This document shows positions 16,368-24,985 of a stretch of DNA of 64,000 nucleotides, in pieces (within the stretch, counting starts at the first letter, position 1; each line of letters begins with the position of its first letter). A program made the position numbers and the translations under genes. This DNA comes from Sandaracinaceae bacterium (lineage in GTDB: Bacteria; Myxococcota_A; Polyangia; Polyangiales; Sandaracinaceae). The notes under the pieces were generated by a model. That model had not been told where the DNA came from. It ran no database searches and was given only the letters and a program-made list of their open reading frames with translations. The stretch spans positions 37,217 through 101,216 of the forward strand of contig JAVJQK010000135.1 in the NCBI GenBank assembly GCA_040218145.1, read 5' to 3'.

Positions 16368-18647
16368 ATGCGACGAGCGCTTTTTCCGCTTCTTTTCGGG
16401 CTCGCCCTCGTGGCGTGCGGAGACTCCGACGAGGAGGCGGAGATCCGCCCCGAGGGCAACGATCGACCGGCCCAGGCCGCCGACCTGGTGATGCAGCAAG
16501 ACCTGCTCGAGCTGAGTCACCTCGCGGACATCGATCACCACGGCCTGTTCATGGACTTCGGCGGCCCGGCCCGCGCGAAGTACACCGTGGGCAACTGGGG
16601 CTCCGGCTGGGGCAGCGACGGCGCGGACGGCGACGTCACCTACACGCACGTCAACGACACGGGCCGCATCTACTTCCCGGTGGACGAGCCGGGCGCGCTG
16701 ACCCTCCGCTTCCACATGAAGCCGGTCGGCAGCCGCCGCATGCAGCTCTTCCTCAACGGCGCGTCGCTCGAGGGCGTCGTGCTCGAGGAGGGGGAGCAGT
16801 TCCGCCACTACGACGTGACGGTGCCGGCCGAGCGCGTGCGCCGCGGTGACAACTACCTGCTCCTCCGCTTCGGCGGGACGAGCGTCGTCAACGGCGAGAA
16901 CGTCGCGGTGGCGATGGCGTCGCTCCGCGTGATCGAGGGCACCCCGGCGGAGAACGAGCGCTTCGCGCCGCCGCAGTGGGACACGCTCGTCAGCGCGGTG
17001 GAGCTCGGCGGGGTCGAGCGGCAGGCGCTCGCGTTCCGCGCGCCGACCACCCTCAGCTACCATCTCGAGGTGCCCGAGGGCGGCCGCCTCGTCTTCGGCG
17101 TCGGCGCCGAGGGCACGGGCGCGAACCTGATGGCGCGGGTGCGCGTCACCCCCGAGGGCGGCGCCCCGAACGAGATCTTCCACGCGCGCCCCGAGCGCCG
17201 CTGGAACGACCAGGCGCTGAGCCTCTCGAGCTTCGCGGGCCAGGTCGTGCGGCTCGACCTCGAGGTCTCGGGCAGCGGCGACGGCCGCGTAGCGTGGTCG
17301 GGGGCGGGCGTGATGGTCCCGCCGCCCGACGCGGCCCCCACGCCCGAGCCGGCGCGCAACGTCGTCGTGCTGCTCATCGACACGCTCCGCGCGAGCAAGC
17401 TCCGCCCCTACAACGCGGAGTCGCGCGTGCAGACGCCGGTCCTCGACCGGGTCGCGCGCGAAGGCGTGCTCTTCGAGGCGGCGCAGTCGCCCGAGAACTG
17501 GACCAAGCCGTCGTGCGCGTCGGTGCTGACCGGCCTGACCCCGATGACGCACGGCGCGAAGACCTCCGAGGCGCGCCTCTCGCAGAACGCCGAGATGGTG
17601 AGCGAGGTCTTCGACCAGGCCGGCTTCGCGACGGGGAGCTTCATCGCGAACGGCTACGTCTCGGATCACTTCGGCTTCGACCAGGGCTGGGACAGCTACA
17701 CGAACTTCATCCGCGACGGCGGCAGCACCGAGGCGGAGAACGTCTTCGACTCGGCGGGCGACTTCATCGAGCAGCACCGGGACGAGCGCTTCTTCGTCTA
17801 CGTGCAGACCATCGACCCGCACGTGCCGTACGACCCGCCGGCCGACTACCTGCGCCGCTACGACGACCGCGAGTACACGGGCCAGGTGCAGCCGCGCCGC
17901 ACGCCGGAGCTGCTCGAGGACGCCAAGCAGGGTCGCGTGAGCTTCAACGCCTCGGACCGGCGCCGCCTCGAGGCGCTTCACGACGCGGAGATCAGCTACC
18001 ACGACTACCACCTCGGGCAGTTCCTGCAGCGGCTCGAGTCGCTCGGCGTGGCCGACGACACGCTCTTCGTGATCACCTCGGACCACGGCGAGGAGTTCCT
18101 CGATCATGGCTCCTACGGGCACGGGCACAGCATCTTCCAGGAGCTGCTCGGCGTGCCGCTCATCTTCCACCACCCCGGTCGGCTCCCGCAGGGGCGGCGC
18201 GTGTCGCACGCGGTCAGCACGATGAACATCGCGCCGACCATCCTGGCGCTCACCGGCGTCAACGGGCTGAGCCGCGCGGAGGGCCGCAGCCTCGTGCCGG
18301 ACCTGCTCGGTCAGGTCGTCCCGGGCCCGCAGGTGGCGTTCAGCGACTTCCAGGACATCCGCCGGGTGGCGCGGGCCGGCCGCTACAAGCTGGTCGTGCG
18401 CGCCAACCTGAGCAGCGTCATGTTCGATCTGGAGGCCGATCCCGGCGAGACCCAGGAGCGAGACGTGTCCGACTTCCCCGTGGCGGGGCGATATGCCCGC
18501 GTGATGCTCGGCCAGTTCCTGGGCGCGCAGAACCGCGGCCAGTGGCTGCGTGCCCGTCAAGACGAGGTGCAGTCGCTCGAGGCCGGTGAGGCGGAGATGG
18601 ACGAGGTCACGCGCGCGCAGCTCCGGGCGCTCGGCTATGTTCAGTGA
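16368..18647 (+). CDS. Sulfatase-fold lipoprotein with Thr at the nucleophile position
   Basis: 759 residues. Lipobox ALVAC (Cys17). Residues about 40-325 form beta-sandwich domains. The catalytic alkaline-phosphatase/sulfatase domain starts near 329 with NVVVLLIDTLRASKL (metal ligand Asp338) and includes 'FVITSDHGEEF'. The usual sulfatase C/S-x-P-x-R motif reads T-K-P-S-C here (Thr379 onward, then ASVLTGL). The formylglycine precursor is thus Thr and the conserved Arg is Cys. Thr nucleophiles are known in LtaS and phosphoethanolamine transferases of the same superfamily, so a phospho- rather than sulfo-substrate is more likely. The PHP-domain gene follows after 9 bases. Confidence 0.82.
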   Translation: MRRALFPLLFGLALVACGDSDEEAEIRPEGNDRPAQAADLVMQQDLLELSHLADIDHHGLFMDFGGPARAKYTVGNWGSGWGSDGADGDVTYTHVNDTGRIYFPVDEPGALTLRFHMKPVGSRRMQLFLNGASLEGVVLEEGEQFRHYDVTVPAERVRRGDNYLLLRFGGTSVVNGENVAVAMASLRVIEGTPAENERFAPPQWDTLVSAVELGGVERQALAFRAPTTLSYHLEVPEGGRLVFGVGAEGTGANLMARVRVTPEGGAPNEIFHARPERRWNDQALSLSSFAGQVVRLDLEVSGSGDGRVAWSGAGVMVPPPDAAPTPEPARNVVVLLIDTLRASKLRPYNAESRVQTPVLDRVAREGVLFEAAQSPENWTKPSCASVLTGLTPMTHGAKTSEARLSQNAEMVSEVFDQAGFATGSFIANGYVSDHFGFDQGWDSYTNFIRDGGSTEAENVFDSAGDFIEQHRDERFFVYVQTIDPHVPYDPPADYLRRYDDREYTGQVQPRRTPELLEDAKQGRVSFNASDRRRLEALHDAEISYHDYHLGQFLQRLESLGVADDTLFVITSDHGEEFLDHGSYGHGHSIFQELLGVPLIFHHPGRLPQGRRVSHAVSTMNIAPTILALTGVNGLSRAEGRSLVPDLLGQVVPGPQVAFSDFQDIRRVARAGRYKLVVRANLSSVMFDLEADPGETQERDVSDFPVAGRYARVMLGQFLGAQNRGQWLRARQDEVQSLEAGEAEMDEVTRAQLRALGYVQ

Positions 18648-18656
18648 GCGCATGCA

Positions 18657-20534
18657 GTGACGCTCCTCGCGCATGAGAAGGCTCGCTACCTCCGGACGCC
18701 GACGCTGGCGGCGGGGGAGGGCGGCCCCGAGCTGCGCGTCATCGCCTGCGGCCCCGAAGGGGAGTCCCTGCTCGCGTTCCCGCTCGAGGGGGAGGCGCTC
18801 GGCGCGCCGCGTGAGCTCGCGCGACAGGACGTCATCGTCGCGCTCGGTCGGGGCGAGCAGCCGCTTCCGGTCGCGCTCGATCCGAGCGAGGCGCACTCCA
18901 GGGGCGGGTGGCGCGTGTGGATCACGCGGGGTGACGGCCGCACGACCGTGTGGGCGTCCGACGGCGCGCGAGACACGCGGGTCTGGGAGGCGTGGGGGAC
19001 CGCCGCCGCGCCGTACGTCGCGCCGGCCGAGGGCGGCGCGTGGGTCGCGTTCCATCACAACGTGCGCGAGGACACCGGCGAGCCCGACCTGAGCAAGTGG
19101 GTCGCGCTCCGCTTCGTCACCGACGCGGGCGACGTGAAGGCGCCGTCCGCGCCGATGACGGATCGCGATCGAGACCGCGAAGGCGAAGAGCAGGGCTGGG
19201 AGCTGCCCACGCTCGTGGTCGGAGACGACGGCGCGGTGGCGATCTGGGGCCGCGGCAGCCACGCGTTCTTCCGCCAGGATCTGACAGCCGACGGCTTCTC
19301 GGCCCGCGCGCCCATCGGCTCGACCGGCTGGGGATGCCGGGGGCGATGGGTCAGCGCGCTGCGCGACGGAGCGCGGGTGATCACCGCGCGTCGCGAGAAG
19401 CCGGGCGTCGAGATCGCGTTCGAGGCGCTCCCCGCGGGAGGCCCGCCCGCGCTCGAGCCGGCCGAGGTGCAGCTGCCCGAGCGCCCGCACCGCGACGTGC
19501 CCGCGCGCCCCACCGGCCCCGACCCGGCGGCGAAGGACGGCCGCCGCACGCTCTTCGGCGACATCCACCAGCACTCCGCGCACTCGGACGGCTGCGGTAC
19601 CGCGGACGAGCCCTACCTGCGCGCGCGGTACGTCTACGGCGACGACTTCTGCGCGCTGACGGATCACGAGAGCTTCATCGGCAAGCGCATCGGCGAGGGC
19701 GAGTGGGCGTACCTGCAGGAGATCGCCAACCGTCACGACGAGCCGGGCACCTTCGCCACGCTGCTCGCGTACGAGTGGACGGGCCGCATGTACCCGGGCC
19801 CTGGGCACAAGGTCGTCTACTTGCCCCCCGACGGCGGGCCGATCGTGAGCCGCGACGACGTGCCCGAGGGCAAGGAGCTGGTCGCGCGCGTCAAGGCGCT
19901 CGGCGGCTTCGCGGTCCCGCACCACGTCGGATGGACGGGGGCCGACGAGGAGGCGCACGACGAGGAGGGGCAGCCGGTCTGGGAGATATGCTCCTGCCAC
20001 GGCTGCTATCTGACCGCGGACCACCCGCTGGGCGGGCGCGGCGACCTGCGCGATCAGATGGTCGACGCGGTGATGCGGCGCGGCAAGCGCTTCGGCTTCA
20101 TCGCCTGCAGCGACGGCCACGGCCTGCTCTATCACCACGGCGTAGGGCGCAAGCGCGACCCGTTCCGATGCGGGCTCACCGCGGTCCAGGCCGAGGACTG
20201 CACGCGGGAGGCGATCCTGTCGGCCATCCGCGAGCGGCGCTGCTACGCGACCAGCGGCGTGCCGATCCTGCTCGACCTGCGGGCGGGCCCGGAGGAGGCG
20301 CCGATGGGCTCCGCGCTCGAGGTCGACGGTCCCGTCGACGTGCGGGCCGAGGTCCGCTGCGCGACGGAGCTGGAGAGCCTCTCGCTCGAAGGCCCGGACG
20401 GTCCCATCGCGACGGTGTCGGGGCAGGGTCGCACGCACGCGGTGCTCGAGGCGCGGGTCGAGCCGGGCTGGGTCTACGCGCGCGCCGAGCAGCGCGACGG
20501 CGAGATGGCCTGGTCTTCGCCGATCTTTCTGTAG
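18657..20534 (+). CDS. PHP-domain metal-dependent phosphoesterase, DUF3604-like
   Basis: 625 residues from GTG, 9 bases after the sulfatase-like gene, so probably one operon. Residues 1-285 are a beta-rich, propeller-like region without signal peptide. From about 298 the PHP signature appears (LFGDIHQHSAHSDGCG), then 'CALTDHESF', 'GGFAVPHHVGWTG' and 'GFIACSDGHG', supplying the His/Asp metal ligands of this superfamily. A C-terminal beta-sandwich follows. Such proteins hydrolyse phosphoesters with di- or trinuclear metal centres. The substrate is unknown. No signal peptide was found, in contrast to its lipoprotein neighbour. A terminator-like hairpin begins immediately after the stop. Confidence 0.78.
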   Translation: MTLLAHEKARYLRTPTLAAGEGGPELRVIACGPEGESLLAFPLEGEALGAPRELARQDVIVALGRGEQPLPVALDPSEAHSRGGWRVWITRGDGRTTVWASDGARDTRVWEAWGTAAAPYVAPAEGGAWVAFHHNVREDTGEPDLSKWVALRFVTDAGDVKAPSAPMTDRDRDREGEEQGWELPTLVVGDDGAVAIWGRGSHAFFRQDLTADGFSARAPIGSTGWGCRGRWVSALRDGARVITARREKPGVEIAFEALPAGGPPALEPAEVQLPERPHRDVPARPTGPDPAAKDGRRTLFGDIHQHSAHSDGCGTADEPYLRARYVYGDDFCALTDHESFIGKRIGEGEWAYLQEIANRHDEPGTFATLLAYEWTGRMYPGPGHKVVYLPPDGGPIVSRDDVPEGKELVARVKALGGFAVPHHVGWTGADEEAHDEEGQPVWEICSCHGCYLTADHPLGGRGDLRDQMVDAVMRRGKRFGFIACSDGHGLLYHHGVGRKRDPFRCGLTAVQAEDCTREAILSAIRERRCYATSGVPILLDLRAGPEEAPMGSALEVDGPVDVRAEVRCATELESLSLEGPDGPIATVSGQGRTHAVLEARVEPGWVYARAEQRDGEMAWSSPIFL

Positions 20535-20566
20535 CAGGCACGAGAACGCGAGCGTTCTCATGCCTG
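20535..20566 (+). terminator. Hairpin directly after the PHP gene
   Basis: CAGGCA-C-GAGAACG (20535-20548) pairs with CGTTCTC-A-TGCCTG (20553-20566), a 13-pair stem with one mismatch and a four-base loop, starting at the base after the TAG stop. No T-run follows. A GCCC(TT) pyrimidine stretch comes next. Confidence 0.6.
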
Positions 20567-20588
20567 CCCCTTGCCCTTGCCCCTGCCC

Positions 20589-20755
20589 TTGCCCGCGAAT
20601 GACCGGTCGCAGCGCTCGATCAGCGCGACGGCATCGAGCTGGCCGAGCGCCGTCTGCAAGAGGCGCGCTGCGGGCGCACGTGGACGTTCCGCGACTTCGC
20701 GGGCACGGGCGAGGGCAAGGGCACGGGCAGGGGATCAGGCTGCTGAAGCAGCCTG
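20589..20755. repeat. 165-bp repeat family, copy A
   Basis: Begins TTGCCCGCGAATGACCGG and ends in the hairpin CAGGCTGC-TGAA-GCAGCCTG (20736-20755). Nearly identical to copy B five bases further on; differences are concentrated around 'gcaagaggcgcgctg' and 'gcgagggc'. A more diverged partial copy lies at 63601-63680. No open frame is conserved between copies, so it is not a gene. Confidence 0.85.
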
Positions 20756-20760
20756 CTGAC

Positions 20761-20925
20761 TTGACCGCGAATGACCGGTCGCCGTGCTCGATCAGCGCGA
20801 CGGCATCGAGCTGGCCGAGCGCCGTCTGCAGAGCCGCGCGCGGGCGCACGTGGACGTTCCGCGACTTCGCGGGCACGGGCACGGGCAAGGGCACGGGCAG
20901 GGGATCAGGCTGCTGAAGCAGCCTG
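20761..20925. repeat. 165-bp repeat family, copy B
   Basis: Direct repeat of copy A, with the same terminal hairpin at 20906-20925. That hairpin lies eight bases beyond the stop codon of the leftward histidine kinase, so besides being repeat sequence it may serve as that operon's terminator. Confidence 0.85.
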
Positions 20926-20933
20926 ATGGCCCG

Positions 20934-22400
20934 TCAGGAGGTAGGCGGCGCGATCGAGGAGCGGTCGCGCGGCACGAGGAAGCTGACCATCGTGCCCTGA
21001 CCGTGGCGTGACTCGAGGCTCACCGAGCCGCCGTGCGCGCGCGCCACGCGGTCGACGATGGCGAGGCCGAGGCCGGTGCCCGTCTGTCGGGTGGTGAAGA
21101 AGGGATCGCGGGCGCGCGAGCGCACGATGGTGTCCATGCCCTCGCCCGTGTCGTGGAACTCCACCGCGACGCACGGGCGGCCCTCCACCTCGGTGTCGCG
21201 GCACGAGACCGTGAGGGTGCCGCCGAGCGGCATCGCCTGGAGCGCGTTGTCGACGATGTTGATCAGCGCGTGCCGCAGCAGCGCCTCGTCGCCCTCCACC
21301 TCGGCCACCTCGTTCTCGAGCTCCAGCTCGATCTCGATGTGGGAGATGTCGCGGCTGCCGCCCGCGGCGAGCTCCACCGCGTGCATGACCAGCCGCCGCA
21401 TGTCGACGGGCTCCCCGTGCTCGGGGCTGATGGGGCGGGCGTAAGCGAGCAGATCGTTGATGAGCCGGTTGAGCCGGTCGGTCTCCTCGTCGAGGATGGC
21501 GAGCAGCGTCTCGCCGTCGTCGGGGCGCAGCTCCTTTCGCCTCAGACCGCTGACCGCGTTCTTGATGATCGCGAGCGGGTTGCGCACCTCGTGCGCGATG
21601 ACGGCGCTCAGCTCGCCCACCGCCGCGAGCTGCTCCTTCTTCACCAGCGCCTGCTGCGTGACGCGGAGGTAGTCGTAGCTCCGCGCGAGCTCCTGGGTGC
21701 GATCCTCGAGCTGGCGGTCGACCTGGGTGAAGCGCCCCACGAGCACGTAGCTGAAGCCGAGCACGGGCAGGAGCGCGCCGTGGCTCGAGAAGTTGATCGG
21801 CGTGACGTCGAGCAGCCGCGCGAGCACGTCCCACGCCCCGCCCGCGAGCGCGATGCCCGTCATGACCGCCGCGCCGCGCAGATCCCGTCGGCCGCGCGCG
21901 GCGTTGAAGAGGATCACGACGCCATAGAACGCGAAGCTCACGCCGACGCCCACGAAGGCCATGCCCACGGCCGACATGTCCGCGATGGCGCGGTTGGTCA
22001 GCTCCCCGTGGCTCCAGTCGTACGTGGGCTCGGCCACGCCCGCGTCGAAGAACAGGCCCGCGAGCACCGCGCAGACCCCGAGCGCCGCGTTGATCATGGC
22101 CGCGGCCCGCACGCGCGGGTGCGCCTCGTCGGTGAGGCGGAGCACGAAGTCCACGAAGAACGCGGTCGCCGGCATGACGCCGAGGTGCTGCAGGTTCTGC
22201 GCGAAGACCGCCTCGGCGGGGCTCTGGCTGTCGACCGTGAAGGCCGTCGCCAGCGCGTACAGGAAGAGCCCGCCGCAGAGCCCCGCGAAGGAGATGTACT
22301 CGGGGTTCTGACGGCGCATCAGGTGGAGCGCGCCGTAGTAGATCCCGGCGAAGCCGAAGATCCCCGACCAGGCGACCAGCGCGGTGGCGGTCCAGGACAT
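20934..22400 (-). CDS. Membrane sensor histidine kinase (second of tandem pair)
   Basis: 488 residues. About seven membrane helices in residues 1-222 resemble the 7TM N-terminal sensor regions of histidine kinases. A coiled linker (about 225-255) leads to the HisKA box with phospho-acceptor His270 (AVIAHEVRNPL). The ATPase domain has the N box (NIVDNALQAM), G1 (DTGEGMD) and F/G2 (PFFTTRQTGTGLGLAIV). There is no receiver domain. The ATG shares a base with the upstream kinase stop (TGATG), so the pair is co-translated. It should autophosphorylate and pass phosphate to a response regulator not encoded in this window. The signal is unknown; no PAS or periplasmic domain is seen. Confidence 0.9.
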   Translation of the reverse strand: MSWTATALVAWSGIFGFAGIYYGALHLMRRQNPEYISFAGLCGGLFLYALATAFTVDSQSPAEAVFAQNLQHLGVMPATAFFVDFVLRLTDEAHPRVRAAAMINAALGVCAVLAGLFFDAGVAEPTYDWSHGELTNRAIADMSAVGMAFVGVGVSFAFYGVVILFNAARGRRDLRGAAVMTGIALAGGAWDVLARLLDVTPINFSSHGALLPVLGFSYVLVGRFTQVDRQLEDRTQELARSYDYLRVTQQALVKKEQLAAVGELSAVIAHEVRNPLAIIKNAVSGLRRKELRPDDGETLLAILDEETDRLNRLINDLLAYARPISPEHGEPVDMRRLVMHAVELAAGGSRDISHIEIELELENEVAEVEGDEALLRHALINIVDNALQAMPLGGTLTVSCRDTEVEGRPCVAVEFHDTGEGMDTIVRSRARDPFFTTRQTGTGLGLAIVDRVARAHGGSVSLESRHGQGTMVSFLVPRDRSSIAPPTS

Positions 22401-23860
22401 CAGAGCCCCTCCGGCGGCGGGGGCACGCTGCTCGGGCGTTCGCGCGGCAGCGTGATGCGCACGGTGGTGCCGACCTTCGCCTCGCTCTCGATGCTCACCT
22501 CGCCGCCGTGGTTGCGGACCACGCGGTCGACGATGGCGAGCCCGAGGCCCGTACCCGCGGGGCGTGTGGTGAAGAAGGGGTCGAGCGCCTTGGCGCGGAC
22601 CAGCGCGTCCATGCCGGCGCCCGTGTCCTGGAACTCGAGGATCACGCTGGGTACGCGACCGGAGCGCGGCCGGAGCCGAACCCGCAGCGCTCCGCCGTCC
22701 GGCATCGCCTGCGCGGCGTTGTCGGCGATGTTGGTGAGCGCTTGCCGCAGCAGGTCCGGATCGCCGTGCATGTCCGTCGGTCCGTCGGCGTCGATCTGGA
22801 CCTCGATCGCGTCGGGCCTCGGGTGGCTGGACAGCGCCTTGTCGATCGCCTCGCGCGCGATCGTGACGAGATCGACGGCCCGGCCCTTCGGCTCGACCGG
22901 CCGCGCGTACGCGAGCAGGTCCCGCACGAGCCGGTTGAGGCGATCCACCTCCTCGTCGAGGATGCCGAGGAGCACGCCGCGATCGGCGTCGCGCAGGGAA
23001 GGGCGGCGCAGGCTCGAGACCGCGTTCTTGATGATGGCGAGCGGGTTGCGGACCTCGTGCGCGATCACCGCGCTCAGCTCACCGACCGCGGCGAGCTGCT
23101 CCTTGCGGACGAGCTCCTCCTGCACGACGCGCAGCTCGGAGTAGGAGCGGCGCAGCTCGTCGGTGCGCTCTCCGAGCTGATCGGCCGCGCGCACGAAACG
23201 CCGCAGCAGCACCCACACCACCGTCAGGATCGGCAGGAGCGCGACATGCTCGAGCAGAAACGGGCCGTCTCCGCCGGTGAAGCGCAGAAGGCTGTCGTAG
23301 ACGGCGGCGCCGACCGCGACCGCGGCCGCCCACACGACGACGCGCAGATCCGGGTGCTCCTCGCGGCCGCGCGCGAGCGTCCAGACCGACCACGCCGCGA
23401 AGAAGAGCGCGCCCGCGACGAGCACCGCGCCGGGCAGCGTGAAGACGGGCTCGGCGTACCCGGAGAGGTCGCGCAGGCCGCCCGAGAAGCGCGCCGACGG
23501 CACCAGCAGGAAGCCGCTCGCGGTCGCGACGAGGCCCACGTAGCCGAAGGCGTAGGCGGCTCGCACGAGCCGCGGCGCCTCCCGACCGACGAGCTGCGTC
23601 GCGAAGTCGACGAAATAGACGACGGTCACGAAGCCGCCGATGTACTCGATCTGGATCGCGCCGCTCAGCACGCTCGGGTCGCGCGCGTCGGAGCCGATGG
23701 CCGCGCCCGCGCTCCACGTCGCCAGCCCGAAGCACAGCAGGCCGAAGCCGAGGTACTCCCGGTGGGTGGGGCGCCGGGCGTGCAGCATGCAGAAGTACAC
23801 GCCGGCGTAGCTGTAGACCGCCGCCCAGGTGAAGAGCAGGGTCGCCAAGGGCGACAACAT
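22400..23860 (-). CDS. Membrane sensor histidine kinase (first of tandem pair)
   Basis: 486 residues, clear paralogue of the next gene. The same layout is seen: about seven membrane helices to residue 220, then an H box with His268 (AVIAHEVRNPL), N box (NIADNAAQAM), G1 (DTGAGMD) and 'PFFTTRPAGTGLGLAIVDRV'. The segment 'KEQLAAVGELSAVIAHEVRNPLAIIKNAVS' region is nearly identical in both kinases while the membrane halves differ, so they probably keep the same partner but sense different signals. No response regulator is adjacent. It starts 83 bases from the divergent secreted-protein gene. Confidence 0.9.
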   Translation of the reverse strand: MLSPLATLLFTWAAVYSYAGVYFCMLHARRPTHREYLGFGLLCFGLATWSAGAAIGSDARDPSVLSGAIQIEYIGGFVTVVYFVDFATQLVGREAPRLVRAAYAFGYVGLVATASGFLLVPSARFSGGLRDLSGYAEPVFTLPGAVLVAGALFFAAWSVWTLARGREEHPDLRVVVWAAAVAVGAAVYDSLLRFTGGDGPFLLEHVALLPILTVVWVLLRRFVRAADQLGERTDELRRSYSELRVVQEELVRKEQLAAVGELSAVIAHEVRNPLAIIKNAVSSLRRPSLRDADRGVLLGILDEEVDRLNRLVRDLLAYARPVEPKGRAVDLVTIAREAIDKALSSHPRPDAIEVQIDADGPTDMHGDPDLLRQALTNIADNAAQAMPDGGALRVRLRPRSGRVPSVILEFQDTGAGMDALVRAKALDPFFTTRPAGTGLGLAIVDRVVRNHGGEVSIESEAKVGTTVRITLPRERPSSVPPPPEGL

Positions 23861-23943
23861 GGGCGGCGACGATATCTCGGATCGGCCCCGGGCTCACGCG
23901 TCGCTTCTTTGCCGCCCCTCCGGCGCGTACGTACGATCGGATC

Positions 23944-24639
23944 GTGCGACCTCTGCCCATCCTCGTGCTCACCTCGATGTCCCTGATCGCGCCGTCCCTG
24001 GCCGGAGCGCAGGACGCGCCCCGCGCCGAGGTCGCGCCGGCCGCCACGCCGCGTCCCGTAGGGGTCTACGCGGGCGTCGAGCCGGGAGAGGCGCAGCCGC
24101 CGCCGGCCTACCGGCGCGCGATCCGACGCGCGCGGCGCGGGGGGCGCGACGTGATCCTCACGTGGCCCGGCTTCACGCCGCTCGGCGACGGAGGCTCGCG
24201 CTTCTTCGTGCAGACGACCCAGGCGCAGGTCCCCGAGCTGCGCGTGGAGGAGGGCCGCGTCGTGCTGCTCTTCCGCAACTGCGGCATCCACGTCCGCAAC
24301 AGCGCCCGCTGGCTCGAGACGCGCTTCTTCAACACGCCCGTGCTCCGCGCCCGGCTCGAGCGGCGTCGACGCGACATGGCGCTCGTGCTGCAGATGCGTC
24401 CCGGCGTGACGGCGCAGCCCCGCGTGACCACCGCCGCGGCGCCCGGCGGCAACTTCCACTACGTCTACGTCGACTTCTCGCCGGGCGACTACGCGCCGGT
24501 GATCACGCCCGCCCCCGCGCAGGTCCGGCCGGCGCCCGGTCAGCCAGGACAGGGCCAGCCGCCCGCGGCTCCGGCTCGCGAGGTCGACCCGTCCCTCGAC
24601 GCGATGGACGACGAGCGCCCGCCCGCCTTCCAGGACTGA
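23944..24639 (+). CDS. Secreted protein of unknown function
   Basis: 231 residues from GTG. The N-terminus is a Sec signal peptide cleaved after AGAQ (residue about 23). The mature part has a beta-rich core ('RDVILTWPGFTPLGDGGSRFFVQTT', 'LRVEEGRVVLLFRNCGIHV', 'FHYVYVDFSPGDYAPV'), which resembles the AMIN-type beta-sandwich only loosely. A Pro/Gln/Gly-rich tail follows. Arg-rich stretches (RRAIRRARRGG, LERRRRDM) are notable. It could be a periplasmic cell-wall or envelope protein; I cannot name a family. Divergent from the histidine-kinase pair. Confidence 0.65.
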   Translation: MRPLPILVLTSMSLIAPSLAGAQDAPRAEVAPAATPRPVGVYAGVEPGEAQPPPAYRRAIRRARRGGRDVILTWPGFTPLGDGGSRFFVQTTQAQVPELRVEEGRVVLLFRNCGIHVRNSARWLETRFFNTPVLRARLERRRRDMALVLQMRPGVTAQPRVTTAAAPGGNFHYVYVDFSPGDYAPVITPAPAQVRPAPGQPGQGQPPAAPAREVDPSLDAMDDERPPAFQD

Positions 24640-24669
24640 CCCCCGAACCGAACACGCGGGCCGCGGGGC

Positions 24670-24933
24670 TCAGGACATCGGCGCGAGGCGCCAGCACGCG
24701 GCGACGGCCGCCAGCGTGATCGCGGATCCGAGCACCGCCCCGATGAGAACCAGCTTCCACGCGGCGAGGCGAGGGCTCGATGGCGCGGCTGCGTGCAGCT
24801 CCGGCACCCGCTTGGCTTCACTGACCGGGACGCTCAGGGCTCCCAGCGTGACCATGCGAATGGTGGGTCCGCCGCCCGGCGTGAGCGCTCGCCGGGGCGT
24901 CGTGTCTTCGTTCTCGTCTGTCACTCCAGCCAT
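24670..24933 (-). CDS. Small single-span membrane protein
   Basis: 87 residues from the ATG at 24933. The N-terminal half is polar (DENEDTTPRRALTPGGG), and a single membrane helix occupies about residues 60-83 (KLVLIGAVLGSAITLAAVAACW). There is only a short tail after it, so it is a candidate tail-anchored protein. Family unknown. It lies downstream of the Phe/Pro-repeat gene on the same strand (52 bases between) and convergent with the secreted protein. Confidence 0.5.
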   Translation of the reverse strand: MAGVTDENEDTTPRRALTPGGGPTIRMVTLGALSVPVSEAKRVPELHAAAPSSPRLAAWKLVLIGAVLGSAITLAAVAACWRLAPMS

Positions 24934-24985
24934 CCGACCTCGAAACCGCGGGGTGGGGGGCGACGCTACCACGCCCGCCGCGGGT

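Noticed and set aside
16242..20894. 1550-codon leftward frame opposite the sulfatase-like and PHP genes
   Set aside because: Antisense to two genes with clear motifs; composition is the Arg/Ala/Val-rich pattern of high-GC shadow frames.
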